A stretch of 64,000 nucleotides of DNA, taken from assembly GCA_039105265.1 (NCBI GenBank), contig JAPFFF010000007.1, forward strand, positions 2,604,001 through 2,668,000, in the 5' to 3' direction. Numbering within the stretch: position 1 is the first letter of the stretch; every line of letters begins with the position of its first letter. The notes beneath the pieces were generated by a model. The model did not search any database. It was not told the origin of the DNA and saw only the letters and a program-made list of their open reading frames with translations. This DNA is from Tritrichomonas musculus (taxonomy: Eukaryota; Parabasalia; Tritrichomonadida; Tritrichomonadidae). Shown in pieces: positions 9,129-17,369 of the stretch. Position numbers and translations under genes: made by a program.

Positions 9129-9773
9129 ATGTTCGCTATCTTATTGATACTCATTGAATCATTTGAAAGACCTGATGGAATCCCGGAAGAGGCTAATTGG
9201 ATACCTGCTTGGAATTTTACTCAAGTTTATGGAGACTGGGCGATGGATACTTCTGACTTGAAGGATCATCTCTTCGTTCTTTATCAAGGAGGAATTCTTG
9301 AACAACAAATTACATGTTCTCGATTTTGGATAATTGGAATGAAAGACTCTAATTTTGATACAATTGACATTTATTTTGGACAATTAAGTCAATTAAACAT
9401 TAATTGTAAATCAGATGTTCGTCAGAAATGGCAAGTTTTCTTTGATTCACAATCAATGCCGATCACTACTGATACTCTCATGATCCAAAGCAGAAGTGCT
9501 TCTGCTCTTCATGGACTTTTTTATCTGTATGATCCTCCAAAACAAACTCCCTCATTAACTCCAACCATATCACCTAACCCTTTTTGCCCTGTCCCAAGAA
9601 TTGTAAAAAAAAATCAATCTGAAGCCATTATATTGAAACATTGCAAATTCTCGAATATTAAATCTTACGAACCTGGAGGAATTATTTTTTCTCAGAATTG
9701 TATTCTTCTAGTTAGCAATTGCCAAATATTTAATATAACTGGTGGAGGAGCTATTTACTGGGTTTTTAACTAA
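9129..9773 (+). CDS. Secreted beta-helix-like protein, possible cargo
   Basis: A 214-residue protein with a short N-terminal hydrophobic segment (MFAILLILIESF) that may be a signal peptide. The C-terminal 60 residues have the rhythm of parallel beta-helix coils (LKHCKFSNIKS, NCILLVSNCQIFNITGGGAIYW), as in extracellular adhesin or pectate-lyase-like proteins. The middle is PT-rich. It is not a known Polinton gene, so it may be a host-derived passenger. The ATG follows the sequence TTTTCATTTTTTTCA, which resembles a trichomonad initiator. The stop abuts that of the convergent gene with no gap. The function is unknown. Confidence 0.5.
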   Translation: MFAILLILIESFERPDGIPEEANWIPAWNFTQVYGDWAMDTSDLKDHLFVLYQGGILEQQITCSRFWIIGMKDSNFDTIDIYFGQLSQLNINCKSDVRQKWQVFFDSQSMPITTDTLMIQSRSASALHGLFYLYDPPKQTPSLTPTISPNPFCPVPRIVKKNQSEAIILKHCKFSNIKSYEPGGIIFSQNCILLVSNCQIFNITGGGAIYWVFN

Positions 9774-10352
9774 CTAAACGCAAAACTTTAAACATAAATG
9801 ATAGTTATTTAATAATTCATTATATTCTTTATTATAAACTTGTTTGAAATCAGTGACGATTTCGCCGTTCTCTTTGAGTATTTTAATGGCTTCTATTCTT
9901 CGAATTGGGTTTGCTTTTCCGGCACAACAACCAATATCTTCATCAAGATGTACTTCGACTTCTGTGACTTTGAGAATTGCTTTTATGATTTCTTCTAAGC
10001 ACTCTTTAGGGACAATAATAGAATGCTTAAAGATTAAATTGCTTAAAAGCGCTTTATCCTGATTTAAAAGTATTTGAGCATATGTTTCTAAAATCACACT
10101 TTTTGCGTCTGTTTCATTGATTTCCGGTTCTATTTGAGCATTCACGTCTCTTGTTATCACTATCTCCTCCTTCCCATCTTCTCGTTTATTTATAATAATA
10201 TTATTATTTATATTTGAAGTCGATGACGATGCTGCTGTTGGCTCCAATGCTATATTTGCGTTAACACCAGTTGCGTTTGTTCTCTTCTTGATCATTTGCC
10301 TTGGAGATAAACCTGAAAATTTTAAGGGACCAATTAACTTCTGAATTATCAT
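9774..10352 (-). CDS. Hypothetical protein of element A (192 aa)
   Basis: Not recognised. The N-terminal part is basic, then an Ala/Ser/Asn-rich linker (about residues 35-60), then an acidic helical domain from about residue 70 ending NNYHLCLKFCV. It starts the run of mostly minus-strand genes that includes the capsid and packaging genes, so a virion or assembly role is plausible but unproven. Its end is exactly adjacent to that of the convergent secreted-protein gene. Confidence 0.5.
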   Translation of the reverse strand: MIIQKLIGPLKFSGLSPRQMIKKRTNATGVNANIALEPTAASSSTSNINNNIIINKREDGKEEIVITRDVNAQIEPEINETDAKSVILETYAQILLNQDKALLSNLIFKHSIIVPKECLEEIIKAILKVTEVEVHLDEDIGCCAGKANPIRRIEAIKILKENGEIVTDFKQVYNKEYNELLNNYHLCLKFCV

Positions 10353-10415
10353 AAGTAGCCGGCCATTTATTTAAGAAGAAAACTTTAGAAAGAATAATCA
10401 AATCACACTTATATA

Positions 10416-10739
10416 ATGTCCATCCAAAAACTTGCTCATGAATTAACTCAGATCCAAAAAGAGCTCATGCCCCTCATAAAAGACATCCGGGCTTTATTAG
10501 AACAAGAAACAGAAGAGATCCCGATTTATAAAATAGAACAGATAATTCCACTCATGATGGTTCGATACTGCAAACTGAGAAACCAAGAAATAGCTACAAA
10601 AAGACTAATAAATGTATGGATTCAAATGAATGAAGCAGAAAAAAGATATAAAGAAAAGAAAGAAGAAGAAGGAGGAAGAAAAAGAAGAGGAGGAAGAAAA
10701 GAAAGAAGAGAAGAAGAAGAAAGAAGAAAAATATATTAA
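10416..10739 (+). CDS. Small helical protein with Lys/Glu/Arg-rich tail
   Basis: Not recognised. The first 70 residues look helical (MSIQKLAHELTQIQKELMPL...), followed by a strongly charged Lys/Glu/Arg tail from about residue 72 encoded by purine-only DNA. Acidic low-complexity coding continues just downstream in a neighbouring frame up to 10848. This is the only + strand gene in an otherwise minus-strand block. The low-complexity region may be broken about once. Confidence 0.4.
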   Translation: MSIQKLAHELTQIQKELMPLIKDIRALLEQETEEIPIYKIEQIIPLMMVRYCKLRNQEIATKRLINVWIQMNEAEKRYKEKKEEEGGRKRRGGRKERREEEERRKIY

Positions 10740-10873
10740 AATGATCAGTACTGATTCTGACGATAGTCCTTTTAATTTTCCTTCTGATGATGAAAAAGAA
10801 GAGGATGAAGAAAAGAAAGAAGAAAAAGAAAAAGAAGAAGAAAAATAATTTAATTAATAAAAATTAATTTAAT

Positions 10874-11305
10874 TTAATAGATATTATTTTTAATTATAAC
10901 TGAGTGTTTAGGTCCATATATTATTGATCCTTTATTATTTTCATCTGCTAATCCTTGTATTCGAGCTAAATCTTCTGGCTTTTTCAGGTAAGGAGGCAAA
11001 AGTGGCGGTTTTTTCACATATCCATGGTGAATATAATGTTTTCCGTCAGTTAAGCTTACTGGTGGTTCATGAAGTCCTTTTGTTGTGTGCTGATTAGTTG
11101 GTGGAGGACGTACAGGTTTATTTTCTCGAACTATCGTTGGTGGCAAATTGACCTTGGGATTAAAAGTGACAGCATAAGTGTTATCGTTCGAAAAGATACC
11201 ATAATGTTTGCCTTTGATAAATCGCACTTTTTCTGTATTTTCATTATACATTACTCCTTCTCTTCCTACAATCTCTGCATTTGGGGATTTATAATCATTA
11301 GCCAT
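10874..11305 (-). CDS. Proline-rich hypothetical protein of element A (143 aa)
   Basis: Not recognised. It is rich in Pro, His and Tyr, with segments such as PVRPPPT and KKPPLLPPYLKKPEDLAR, and without membrane segments. It lies 22 bp downstream of the major capsid gene on the same strand, so a minor structural or assembly role is inferred. The start follows an A/T stretch ending TTAAATG, the same context as other element genes. Confidence 0.5.
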   Translation of the reverse strand: MANDYKSPNAEIVGREGVMYNENTEKVRFIKGKHYGIFSNDNTYAVTFNPKVNLPPTIVRENKPVRPPPTNQHTTKGLHEPPVSLTDGKHYIHHGYVKKPPLLPPYLKKPEDLARIQGLADENNKGSIIYGPKHSVIIKNNIY

Positions 11306-11327
11306 TTAAGTAAAGAAAAATTCTATT

Positions 11328-13004
11328 TTATTCAGGAGTTGTAATGTCATAATTCCCAATTCGAACCAGTGGGGGCATGCCATTGGGCTGCACTAAAATC
11401 GAAATAGAAGCATCAACTAATAAACCTAATATTGGTGGCGTATCGACTATTTGAGAAAAATGCTTTTTATAATTCTCTGATTTATCATTTGGATCTTTTA
11501 TTTGTGCATGTTCCTGTGTGACGATTATTTCGAAGTTAATTGGTGATAAACTTGTAAGGCCCTGTTGATATGTCCCATCTGTTTCTGTCGCAAAACCGAT
11601 AAAGAATGAAGTCCTATCGTTTGGATATAAACCTGTGATATTGGCTAAAGGTTTACTTACATTACATAATGAAGCGATAACCTCTTTATTGAAACCGGTT
11701 TGTTCACCATTCATATTCATTGCATTTTGACTATATTCAATGAATTCTGGATATTCACCATCTGTTCCGAAAGATTTGGCTGGAATATTGCCATAACCAC
11801 CACAATTCAATTGGAAATGTTTAAAAAGTGGATTTTTGAAATATGTATGATGACGTTGATGAAGAGGGAATAAACAAAAGATAGAATCAACAAATCTTGG
11901 AGTGACAGTGACTGTTGTTTTGTCTTGGATTTGTTTTAATGCTTGAGTGCAGGTGTAAAATGACAATGTTTGAGTTGGAAATGTGAGTGGATGTTGTGGA
12001 TTTGAATAACGCTGAACCAATTGTTGATAAATCTCATTGTTTATACCAAAACATGGAATAATTGATGAGCATTCAGTGATTTCATACTCATAGACTTGGA
12101 ATTTTCGTAAACCAGAATAAAGAGTATATGGTGTTTCTGATGCTAATATTTCAGCTCCATCTGTCTTTTCTGATGCTTGGCCTGATGAATTAGCTGATGT
12201 ACTTGAAATCCATATTTTAACATCATCACCAACAGGTGTGAATTCATTAGTGATCGTAGAAAAAGTATATTTAGTTGCAAGAGATGGTTGAGCAAGTAAA
12301 GATCTTGATGGTCCACATGGACAACAAAGCATACCAGCACATGAGAAATATAATCTTAATTCGAGTTTTCCTGCAAAAGCTGGTAAATATTTTATATTTG
12401 ATAATGGCAAGAATCTACGCAAATCAATTTTTAAATGAATCGTAAATGTTGCTGTTAAATCATCTTTTGGCCAATTAATTACTATTCCGCAACGAGTGGC
12501 AAAATTATTATTCCATATATCTTTATGTCTTGCCTTTGAGTATACATCTGCTCTCTTTGTTGTTTCATTCGCACAACATGCAGTTAAGAACGATTCTTCA
12601 CAACCAAAGTTTTGTGTATATATCGTTATTCCGTTAGCTACTATTTCATATTTTTCAATAGCATCTCTTGCATCTTTGAATCCAAACCAGATTTTATTGA
12701 ATGGATAACCGCCAATATCACTCAAATCTGGTATCTTTTCATTTATATTCATTGTCACTTTTAGATCAGCACGAATAAAACCATTATAGATGTCAGCTGT
12801 ATTGTGTGTATTTGGAGAAATAATAACACTTGTATATGACCCTTGTTTTATTGGAGGTGAAGGCGAATAAGATGTTTGTGGATTAATTGAATACTGTTTG
12901 TTTGTATCAGAAGTGGCAATACAGCTATCTACAACATCGAAATATGACGCAATTTGCGAACAAACTTCAGCTGATGTTTTCATATAAACCTCATGATTAA
13001 TCAT
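11328..13004 (-). CDS. Major capsid protein (double jelly-roll type)
   Basis: A 558-residue protein of the size expected for Polinton capsids. The segment IDLRRFLPLSNIKYLPAFAG followed by KLELRLYF, roughly residues 193-220, matches the conserved end of the first jelly-roll in Polinton and adintovirus-like capsid proteins. A second beta-rich half follows. It sits in line with packaging ATPase, integrase and protease genes, the standard Polinton morphogenesis block. The ATG is preceded by TTTTTTTATTCAAGAA, a motif shared with neighbouring genes. Confidence 0.75.
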   Translation of the reverse strand: MINHEVYMKTSAEVCSQIASYFDVVDSCIATSDTNKQYSINPQTSYSPSPPIKQGSYTSVIISPNTHNTADIYNGFIRADLKVTMNINEKIPDLSDIGGYPFNKIWFGFKDARDAIEKYEIVANGITIYTQNFGCEESFLTACCANETTKRADVYSKARHKDIWNNNFATRCGIVINWPKDDLTATFTIHLKIDLRRFLPLSNIKYLPAFAGKLELRLYFSCAGMLCCPCGPSRSLLAQPSLATKYTFSTITNEFTPVGDDVKIWISSTSANSSGQASEKTDGAEILASETPYTLYSGLRKFQVYEYEITECSSIIPCFGINNEIYQQLVQRYSNPQHPLTFPTQTLSFYTCTQALKQIQDKTTVTVTPRFVDSIFCLFPLHQRHHTYFKNPLFKHFQLNCGGYGNIPAKSFGTDGEYPEFIEYSQNAMNMNGEQTGFNKEVIASLCNVSKPLANITGLYPNDRTSFFIGFATETDGTYQQGLTSLSPINFEIIVTQEHAQIKDPNDKSENYKKHFSQIVDTPPILGLLVDASISILVQPNGMPPLVRIGNYDITTPE

Positions 13005-13021
13005 TTCTTGAATAAAAAAAG

Positions 13022-13510
13022 TTAATATATATCATCAAAGATTCTGTTTCGTCTTTGTCTTGGAATTGGTGGTTCATAATATTCTTCTTCTTGTATTGGA
13101 GGAGGAGGAGGAGGTGCTTGTTTTGGTGCTGGAGTTTTCTTTGAGATTACTTCTTCAATTAATCGTTTTTGTTCTTTCTTTTCTCTTTTGCGTTTGATTT
13201 CATCACCCAGTAATTTGAGTTGATTTAAGATTTCAAGGTTTATCGTTGGATCGATTTCTTGACTTTTTGTGAGTTTTTTCGACTTTTGTTTTTGCATTTT
13301 GGGTTTTTCTTCTTCCTCTTCAAAAACTTCGTTCTCTTCATTTTCTGGAGTTTTCTCTTCTTTTTCTTCTTCTATTGGTGTTTCTCGCTTTTTAACAATA
13401 TACTTTCCTTGCTTTCGAGTTGGCAAAACCTCCCAATCTGGATCGTCATGGCCATTTATCCACCTTTGAATAACCGCTAAACGTTTTGAGCCTGTTAAGT
13501 GTTTTGACAT
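13022..13510 (-). CDS. Charged virion or assembly protein (162 aa)
   Basis: Not recognised. The protein has a basic N-terminus, a Glu-rich middle (about residues 48-72), a coiled-coil-prone KRKREKKEQKR stretch and a proline run near residue 138, ending in a basic tail (RQRRNRIFDDIY). It lies between the capsid gene and the small membrane-active candidate, with gaps of under 30 bp, so it is probably expressed in the same late set. A scaffolding role is only a guess. Confidence 0.5.
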   Translation of the reverse strand: MSKHLTGSKRLAVIQRWINGHDDPDWEVLPTRKQGKYIVKKRETPIEEEKEEKTPENEENEVFEEEEEKPKMQKQKSKKLTKSQEIDPTINLEILNQLKLLGDEIKRKREKKEQKRLIEEVISKKTPAPKQAPPPPPPIQEEEYYEPPIPRQRRNRIFDDIY

Positions 13511-13539
13511 TTAAAACTCAATAAAATTGACTTTTCTTA

Positions 13540-13938
13540 TTATTCATAATTTGATGAATGTACATGATTTATAGGTGCTGGTGAATTATTTGAACTACTC
13601 GATTCTGTTTTAGCGGGTTTTGGCATTTTATAGTTTTCATCTCTTCCTTGTGCATGATTATTGATTTTTGTTAATGCTTCTCTTACGTTGCCTTTTGGAA
13701 TGTATTTTATTGCTGCATCCGCTACATTTGAGATTTTGTTTCTCATATTATCGCTTAAAAATGCTTTGCCTAAACTACCCATTGTTTTGCCTATTAATCC
13801 TGATTGATTTTTCATTATTCCTGTTGCATTATCCGCTAATTTACCTGCTAATCCTCCTGTTGCTGAATTTGCTGCTCCCATTAATAATTGACTTCCAAGG
13901 CCAATACTTCTTCTCGCCCATTTTCTAAATAATCCCAT
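13540..13938 (-). CDS. Small Gly/Ala-rich virion protein candidate (132 aa)
   Basis: Not recognised by family. The N-terminus is basic (MGLFRKWARRSIG), followed by an amphipathic Gly/Ala/Leu-rich stretch (about residues 15-60: GSQLLMGAANSATGGLAGKL and beyond). The C-terminus is Ser/Asn-rich. This resembles the membrane-lytic or core proteins of adenovirus-like viruses (pVI or pX) in size and character, but homology cannot be shown by eye. Its start context ATTGAATTTTAAATG matches that of the neighbouring gene. Confidence 0.5.
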   Translation of the reverse strand: MGLFRKWARRSIGLGSQLLMGAANSATGGLAGKLADNATGIMKNQSGLIGKTMGSLGKAFLSDNMRNKISNVADAAIKYIPKGNVREALTKINNHAQGRDENYKMPKPAKTESSSSNNSPAPINHVHSSNYE

Positions 13939-13957
13939 TTAAAATTCAATAAAACGT

Positions 13958-14815
13958 TTAAGATTCAAAATAGTATTTGTTTGCAGTTATGTTCATGATA
14001 AATTTGTCATGCGGTTCTCTATGTTGCAAGTATTCTTGCACAGTTGCCTTTGTATTTAAGTTGTTATTTGTTTGCTGCAATAAAGAGGTGAAATCTTCTT
14101 CTGAATAACCGCTATAACAGATAATATCGGTTGCCATACGTTTAGCATTTATGTGCACAAATCTTATCGTTTGAAATGCCATTATGCACGTTATGTTATA
14201 ATGTCTTGTCTTTGTCAATAATTTAATAAATTCTGAATTACCGTTTTTCAATAAATCTGAACCAGCACAATCATCAAGAATAATCAGAGTATTGAATGGA
14301 TAAGAGGCGGTTCCATATTTACAAAGCTTACTGGCAATATAAATGATTTTATCTTGAAGGTCAGTTAAATGATGCTTTTCAATTAAACGCCTCATCTCAT
14401 CAGACGTTTCTTTCATTTTTGAGAGGATATGTTTGACAAGTGCATAATATTTTATTTTCCTTTTCAAATGTTTCTGAAGAACGCTCATCAATTGTTTTTC
14501 TGAGACATAAATTATTTTTGTTTGAATCTTTTTATTCAAAACTTCGGCGGTTTTATCCATTTTACCAGACGTTGAGCAGAAATAAATTTTATGATAATAT
14601 GGATGTTTAAATAATCTTTCAGTAATCATAATATGGCGCCAAATCCAATAACTTTTGCCAGCACCAGGACGTCCAATCAAAAAGTATATCCCATTTGATG
14701 AAAACGGATAATTTTCTGATAATGGTTTGATCAAAGCGCCCTCAATTTCTCTCATACTTTTTCTGAGTGTCTCATTGATTAATTCTTCAACTTTTTGAAT
14801 AATATTTCCTTTCAT
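13958..14815 (-). CDS. FtsK/HerA (A32-like) genome-packaging ATPase
   Basis: A 285-residue ATPase that would translocate element DNA into capsids. Walker A is GRPGAGKS at residues 48-55, and Walker B is TLIILDD at about residues 176-182. The spacing and order agree with the A32-like packaging ATPases of Polintons and related DNA viruses. A conserved downstream segment reads LLTKTRHYNITCIMAFQT, typical of the strand after Walker B (sensor region). It lies between the small virion gene and the integrase, with 14-19 bp gaps. Confidence 0.9.
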   Translation of the reverse strand: MKGNIIQKVEELINETLRKSMREIEGALIKPLSENYPFSSNGIYFLIGRPGAGKSYWIWRHIMITERLFKHPYYHKIYFCSTSGKMDKTAEVLNKKIQTKIIYVSEKQLMSVLQKHLKRKIKYYALVKHILSKMKETSDEMRRLIEKHHLTDLQDKIIYIASKLCKYGTASYPFNTLIILDDCAGSDLLKNGNSEFIKLLTKTRHYNITCIMAFQTIRFVHINAKRMATDIICYSGYSEEDFTSLLQQTNNNLNTKATVQEYLQHREPHDKFIMNITANKYYFES

Positions 14816-14829
14816 TTGATTAAGAATAA

Positions 14830-15972
14830 TTAAATGTATTTTCTGATTTTAACTGGTATGTTTTCACCTGTTTTCACCCAATACATTCGTTCTAACCGTG
14901 ATAATATTGTTGGATTTCCTTCTCTCATACTTTTGGCATATGTATACCCTTGACTTCCATCATCCCATTTGACCTTGTATTGGTCATTTGCATTATTATA
15001 CCCTAAAATCTCCTCTATGTTCCCTCTTTTGCCGTTTTTCAATGTTTTGGCCATAGGAACAAATCCTTTCGCCTTAACTATTTTGTATCCAGGATAATCG
15101 TTCACAGATCTATCGTTAGCGGCAATTTTGAATAAATTACCAGATTTTGAATCAATGGTATATGCTTGATTGCTAACCATTCTTCGTTTTTTATTTTTAA
15201 TCGTTTTTTCTTCTACGATACGTACTTTATCACCTTCTTTGAAATCATAAGGGTTTGCTTGCGTTTTATTTTTCAAAATATATTTCTGTTCGTCTTTGGC
15301 TGTCATTTTATTGGGGGCTGTTTTTATTTTAGTATGATATGATTCATTATATGCTGACATTAATGACTGCATTTCTTTTGGTGAAATATTTCTTGTAGGT
15401 TTGTGTGTTAATTCACCTTCTTTTGATATATCTTTCCATATATCGGCATCTAACAAATTTTTGTTAACCGCTAAATCTCTTATCGTTCTCATAAAACGGT
15501 TTATTATTCCTAAATTATTGTGATTATCATCCGTTGTAGTCGTATATATAATTTTATGACTTTTCATCCAAGATGTCACTTCGTCTGATAAATAAGCAGC
15601 ATCTTGATCTGAAGCGATTGAATGGCAATTTGGTTCTTCCTTGATGAATTTATTCAATGCTGATTTGACCTGTAACGCCCCTTTCCCTCTCATCGGATAT
15701 GCATAAGCTTTACGGGTATTTATATTGATAAGCATCAAATAATTCAAACCGTTAGCTCCTTTATCGTTTATAAACGTATCCATCTGAAAACCTCCGGAAT
15801 GAGACGATACGATTGGTATATATTTAGGAGTTGGCACTTTTTGATCATGAACAACGGATTCTGATTGAAATTTCCTTATCTCTTTTTTCGAATAACCTTT
15901 TTCAAGTGCATGTTTTTCAAAAGCTGGACCACGGTATGGATATTCCTTGTATAATTCTGCAAGTGATGTCAT
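14830..15972 (-). CDS. Polinton integrase (DDE recombinase with chromodomain-like tail)
   Basis: A 380-residue retrovirus-like integrase expected to insert the element and create short target duplications. An Asp-containing strand (FQMDTFIND, about residue 65) and a second (ASDQDAAYL, about 122), followed by the GIINRFMRTIRDLA helix near 155-168, form the catalytic core. The C-terminal region about 310-355 (IEEILGY...YKVKWDDGSQGY) resembles a chromodomain, a common targeting module in Polinton integrases. An SH3-like segment (FKEGDKVRIVEE) precedes it. The gene lies 11-14 bp from both neighbours. Confidence 0.85.
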   Translation of the reverse strand: MTSLAELYKEYPYRGPAFEKHALEKGYSKKEIRKFQSESVVHDQKVPTPKYIPIVSSHSGGFQMDTFINDKGANGLNYLMLININTRKAYAYPMRGKGALQVKSALNKFIKEEPNCHSIASDQDAAYLSDEVTSWMKSHKIIYTTTTDDNHNNLGIINRFMRTIRDLAVNKNLLDADIWKDISKEGELTHKPTRNISPKEMQSLMSAYNESYHTKIKTAPNKMTAKDEQKYILKNKTQANPYDFKEGDKVRIVEEKTIKNKKRRMVSNQAYTIDSKSGNLFKIAANDRSVNDYPGYKIVKAKGFVPMAKTLKNGKRGNIEEILGYNNANDQYKVKWDDGSQGYTYAKSMREGNPTILSRLERMYWVKTGENIPVKIRKYI

Positions 15973-15983
15973 TTTTTTATAAA

Positions 15984-16955
15984 TTAAACGTATAACATCT
16001 TATTATAAGGCAAGAACTGCATTTCCATGACAAAAGTTTCTCCATTGGGTAATTTAACGGGGGCATTGTATTGTCTGGCAGAATATAATTCAATCCAAAA
16101 CCGTTGATCAGAAGAATTCAATTTAAAATATTTGATAGGATTATAATAAATTTGTGAATTACCGATATAATTATGTAATGATTGTTCGCCAAGTGAAGAA
16201 TAAACTTTACATGAATGACGATCCCAAATATTATCAAAAGTTAGAACGTCATCCCAGAAATCAAAATATACATTCTTTTTATTTTGAGTAGGTTCGTCAC
16301 CAATATTGAATACTTCTTCAAAATCTTTGTTTATTTCTTTCAATTTGAAAGCACAACCGTATGGATCTAAAGAATTATTGTTTCGTTCAGAATATATTTT
16401 TTCATGAAACCCTCTATCGTCATAATAACCGTCAGTTTGTATATCTCTATTCAAAACATCAAGATCAGATTGTTCAAATATTTCATAAGGATCCTTCCAT
16501 AAAGATGAGATATAATTTTTCAATGAATTGTGGACTGCTTCAAAAAATCCTCTGAAATCTCTTTCTGTTGAGAGCCAGTCAATTACTTTTATTTCTTTGA
16601 TTTTAATACTATTTTTATAACCATCTGATGTTTGCATATTGGTTATTTTTTCATTTGTCGTATTCCCCACAATAGATTGAAACATCTTTTTTACATATTT
16701 AGCAATTCTAATTGTGAATTCAAGTTTTCGTCTTTTTGAAACGAGCCACATTGACCTTACACCCACAATTGTTTCGCCTTTGTTTGACGTTGACCAATCA
16801 CCAGGAAAATTGAAATAAAAACGATTAAATTTGCTTGGATCTCTTTGTGAGTCCTCTAAGAAAAAAGCAGTCTCAATTGGGACAGGAACGTTAGCATCAT
16901 GTACAATATTTTCACGATTAGGGTGTTGTGTTTTAACTCTTGGTGGTAACTCCAT
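15984..16955 (-). CDS. Candidate minor capsid (penton-like) protein (323 aa)
   Basis: Not firmly recognised. The N-terminal half has beta-strand-like segments (FNRFYFNFPGDW, TIVGVRSMWLV, KLEFTIRIAKYVKK) and the C-terminus another (RFWIELYSA...ETFVMEMQFLPY), which suits a single jelly-roll protein. Its size and its place next to integrase, ATPase and protease genes match the penton or minor capsid protein of Polintons. The assignment is inference from position and character. Confidence 0.5.
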   Translation of the reverse strand: MELPPRVKTQHPNRENIVHDANVPVPIETAFFLEDSQRDPSKFNRFYFNFPGDWSTSNKGETIVGVRSMWLVSKRRKLEFTIRIAKYVKKMFQSIVGNTTNEKITNMQTSDGYKNSIKIKEIKVIDWLSTERDFRGFFEAVHNSLKNYISSLWKDPYEIFEQSDLDVLNRDIQTDGYYDDRGFHEKIYSERNNNSLDPYGCAFKLKEINKDFEEVFNIGDEPTQNKKNVYFDFWDDVLTFDNIWDRHSCKVYSSLGEQSLHNYIGNSQIYYNPIKYFKLNSSDQRFWIELYSARQYNAPVKLPNGETFVMEMQFLPYNKMLYV

Positions 16956-16975
16956 TTTGACTAAAAATAAATATC

Positions 16976-17344
16976 TTACTTATTCTTTCTTGGTTTACTA
17001 GCATGAAGAATTATTTCCTTTGGAATTATATCTCCCTTTTTCAATTGAATCTGATAGGCTTTTGATTTGACCATATTTTCATTCCTTTCACCTATATAAC
17101 CAATTATCGATCCAAAAAGTGTGATTTTATGTACTGAACAATATTTGGCCACTAAATTCAATATTTCTTTAACGTCCTCATAATCATCCCAATCAAATTT
17201 CTTTGCCCAATCAGTAAAGATTATTTTTTTGTTTGATAATTTAAACTTTGATTTACAAATTTCTGATAATTCAGATATTTCTGTCTTTTTCAATGTTTTA
17301 TTAAAATAAAGTGAACATTCAATTGGCAAAATTAATTCTGGCAT
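16976..17344 (-). CDS. Hypothetical protein of element A (122 aa)
   Basis: Not recognised. It is a mixed alpha/beta small protein with a central acidic segment (DWDDYEDVKEIL) and a basic C-terminus (ASKPRKNK). It sits between the minor capsid candidate and the protease with about 20-25 bp gaps, so it belongs to the same gene set. Confidence 0.5.
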   Translation of the reverse strand: MPELILPIECSLYFNKTLKKTEISELSEICKSKFKLSNKKIIFTDWAKKFDWDDYEDVKEILNLVAKYCSVHKITLFGSIIGYIGERNENMVKSKAYQIQLKKGDIIPKEIILHASKPRKNK

Positions 17345-17369
17345 TTTTATTTATTGAAAAATTTTTAAT

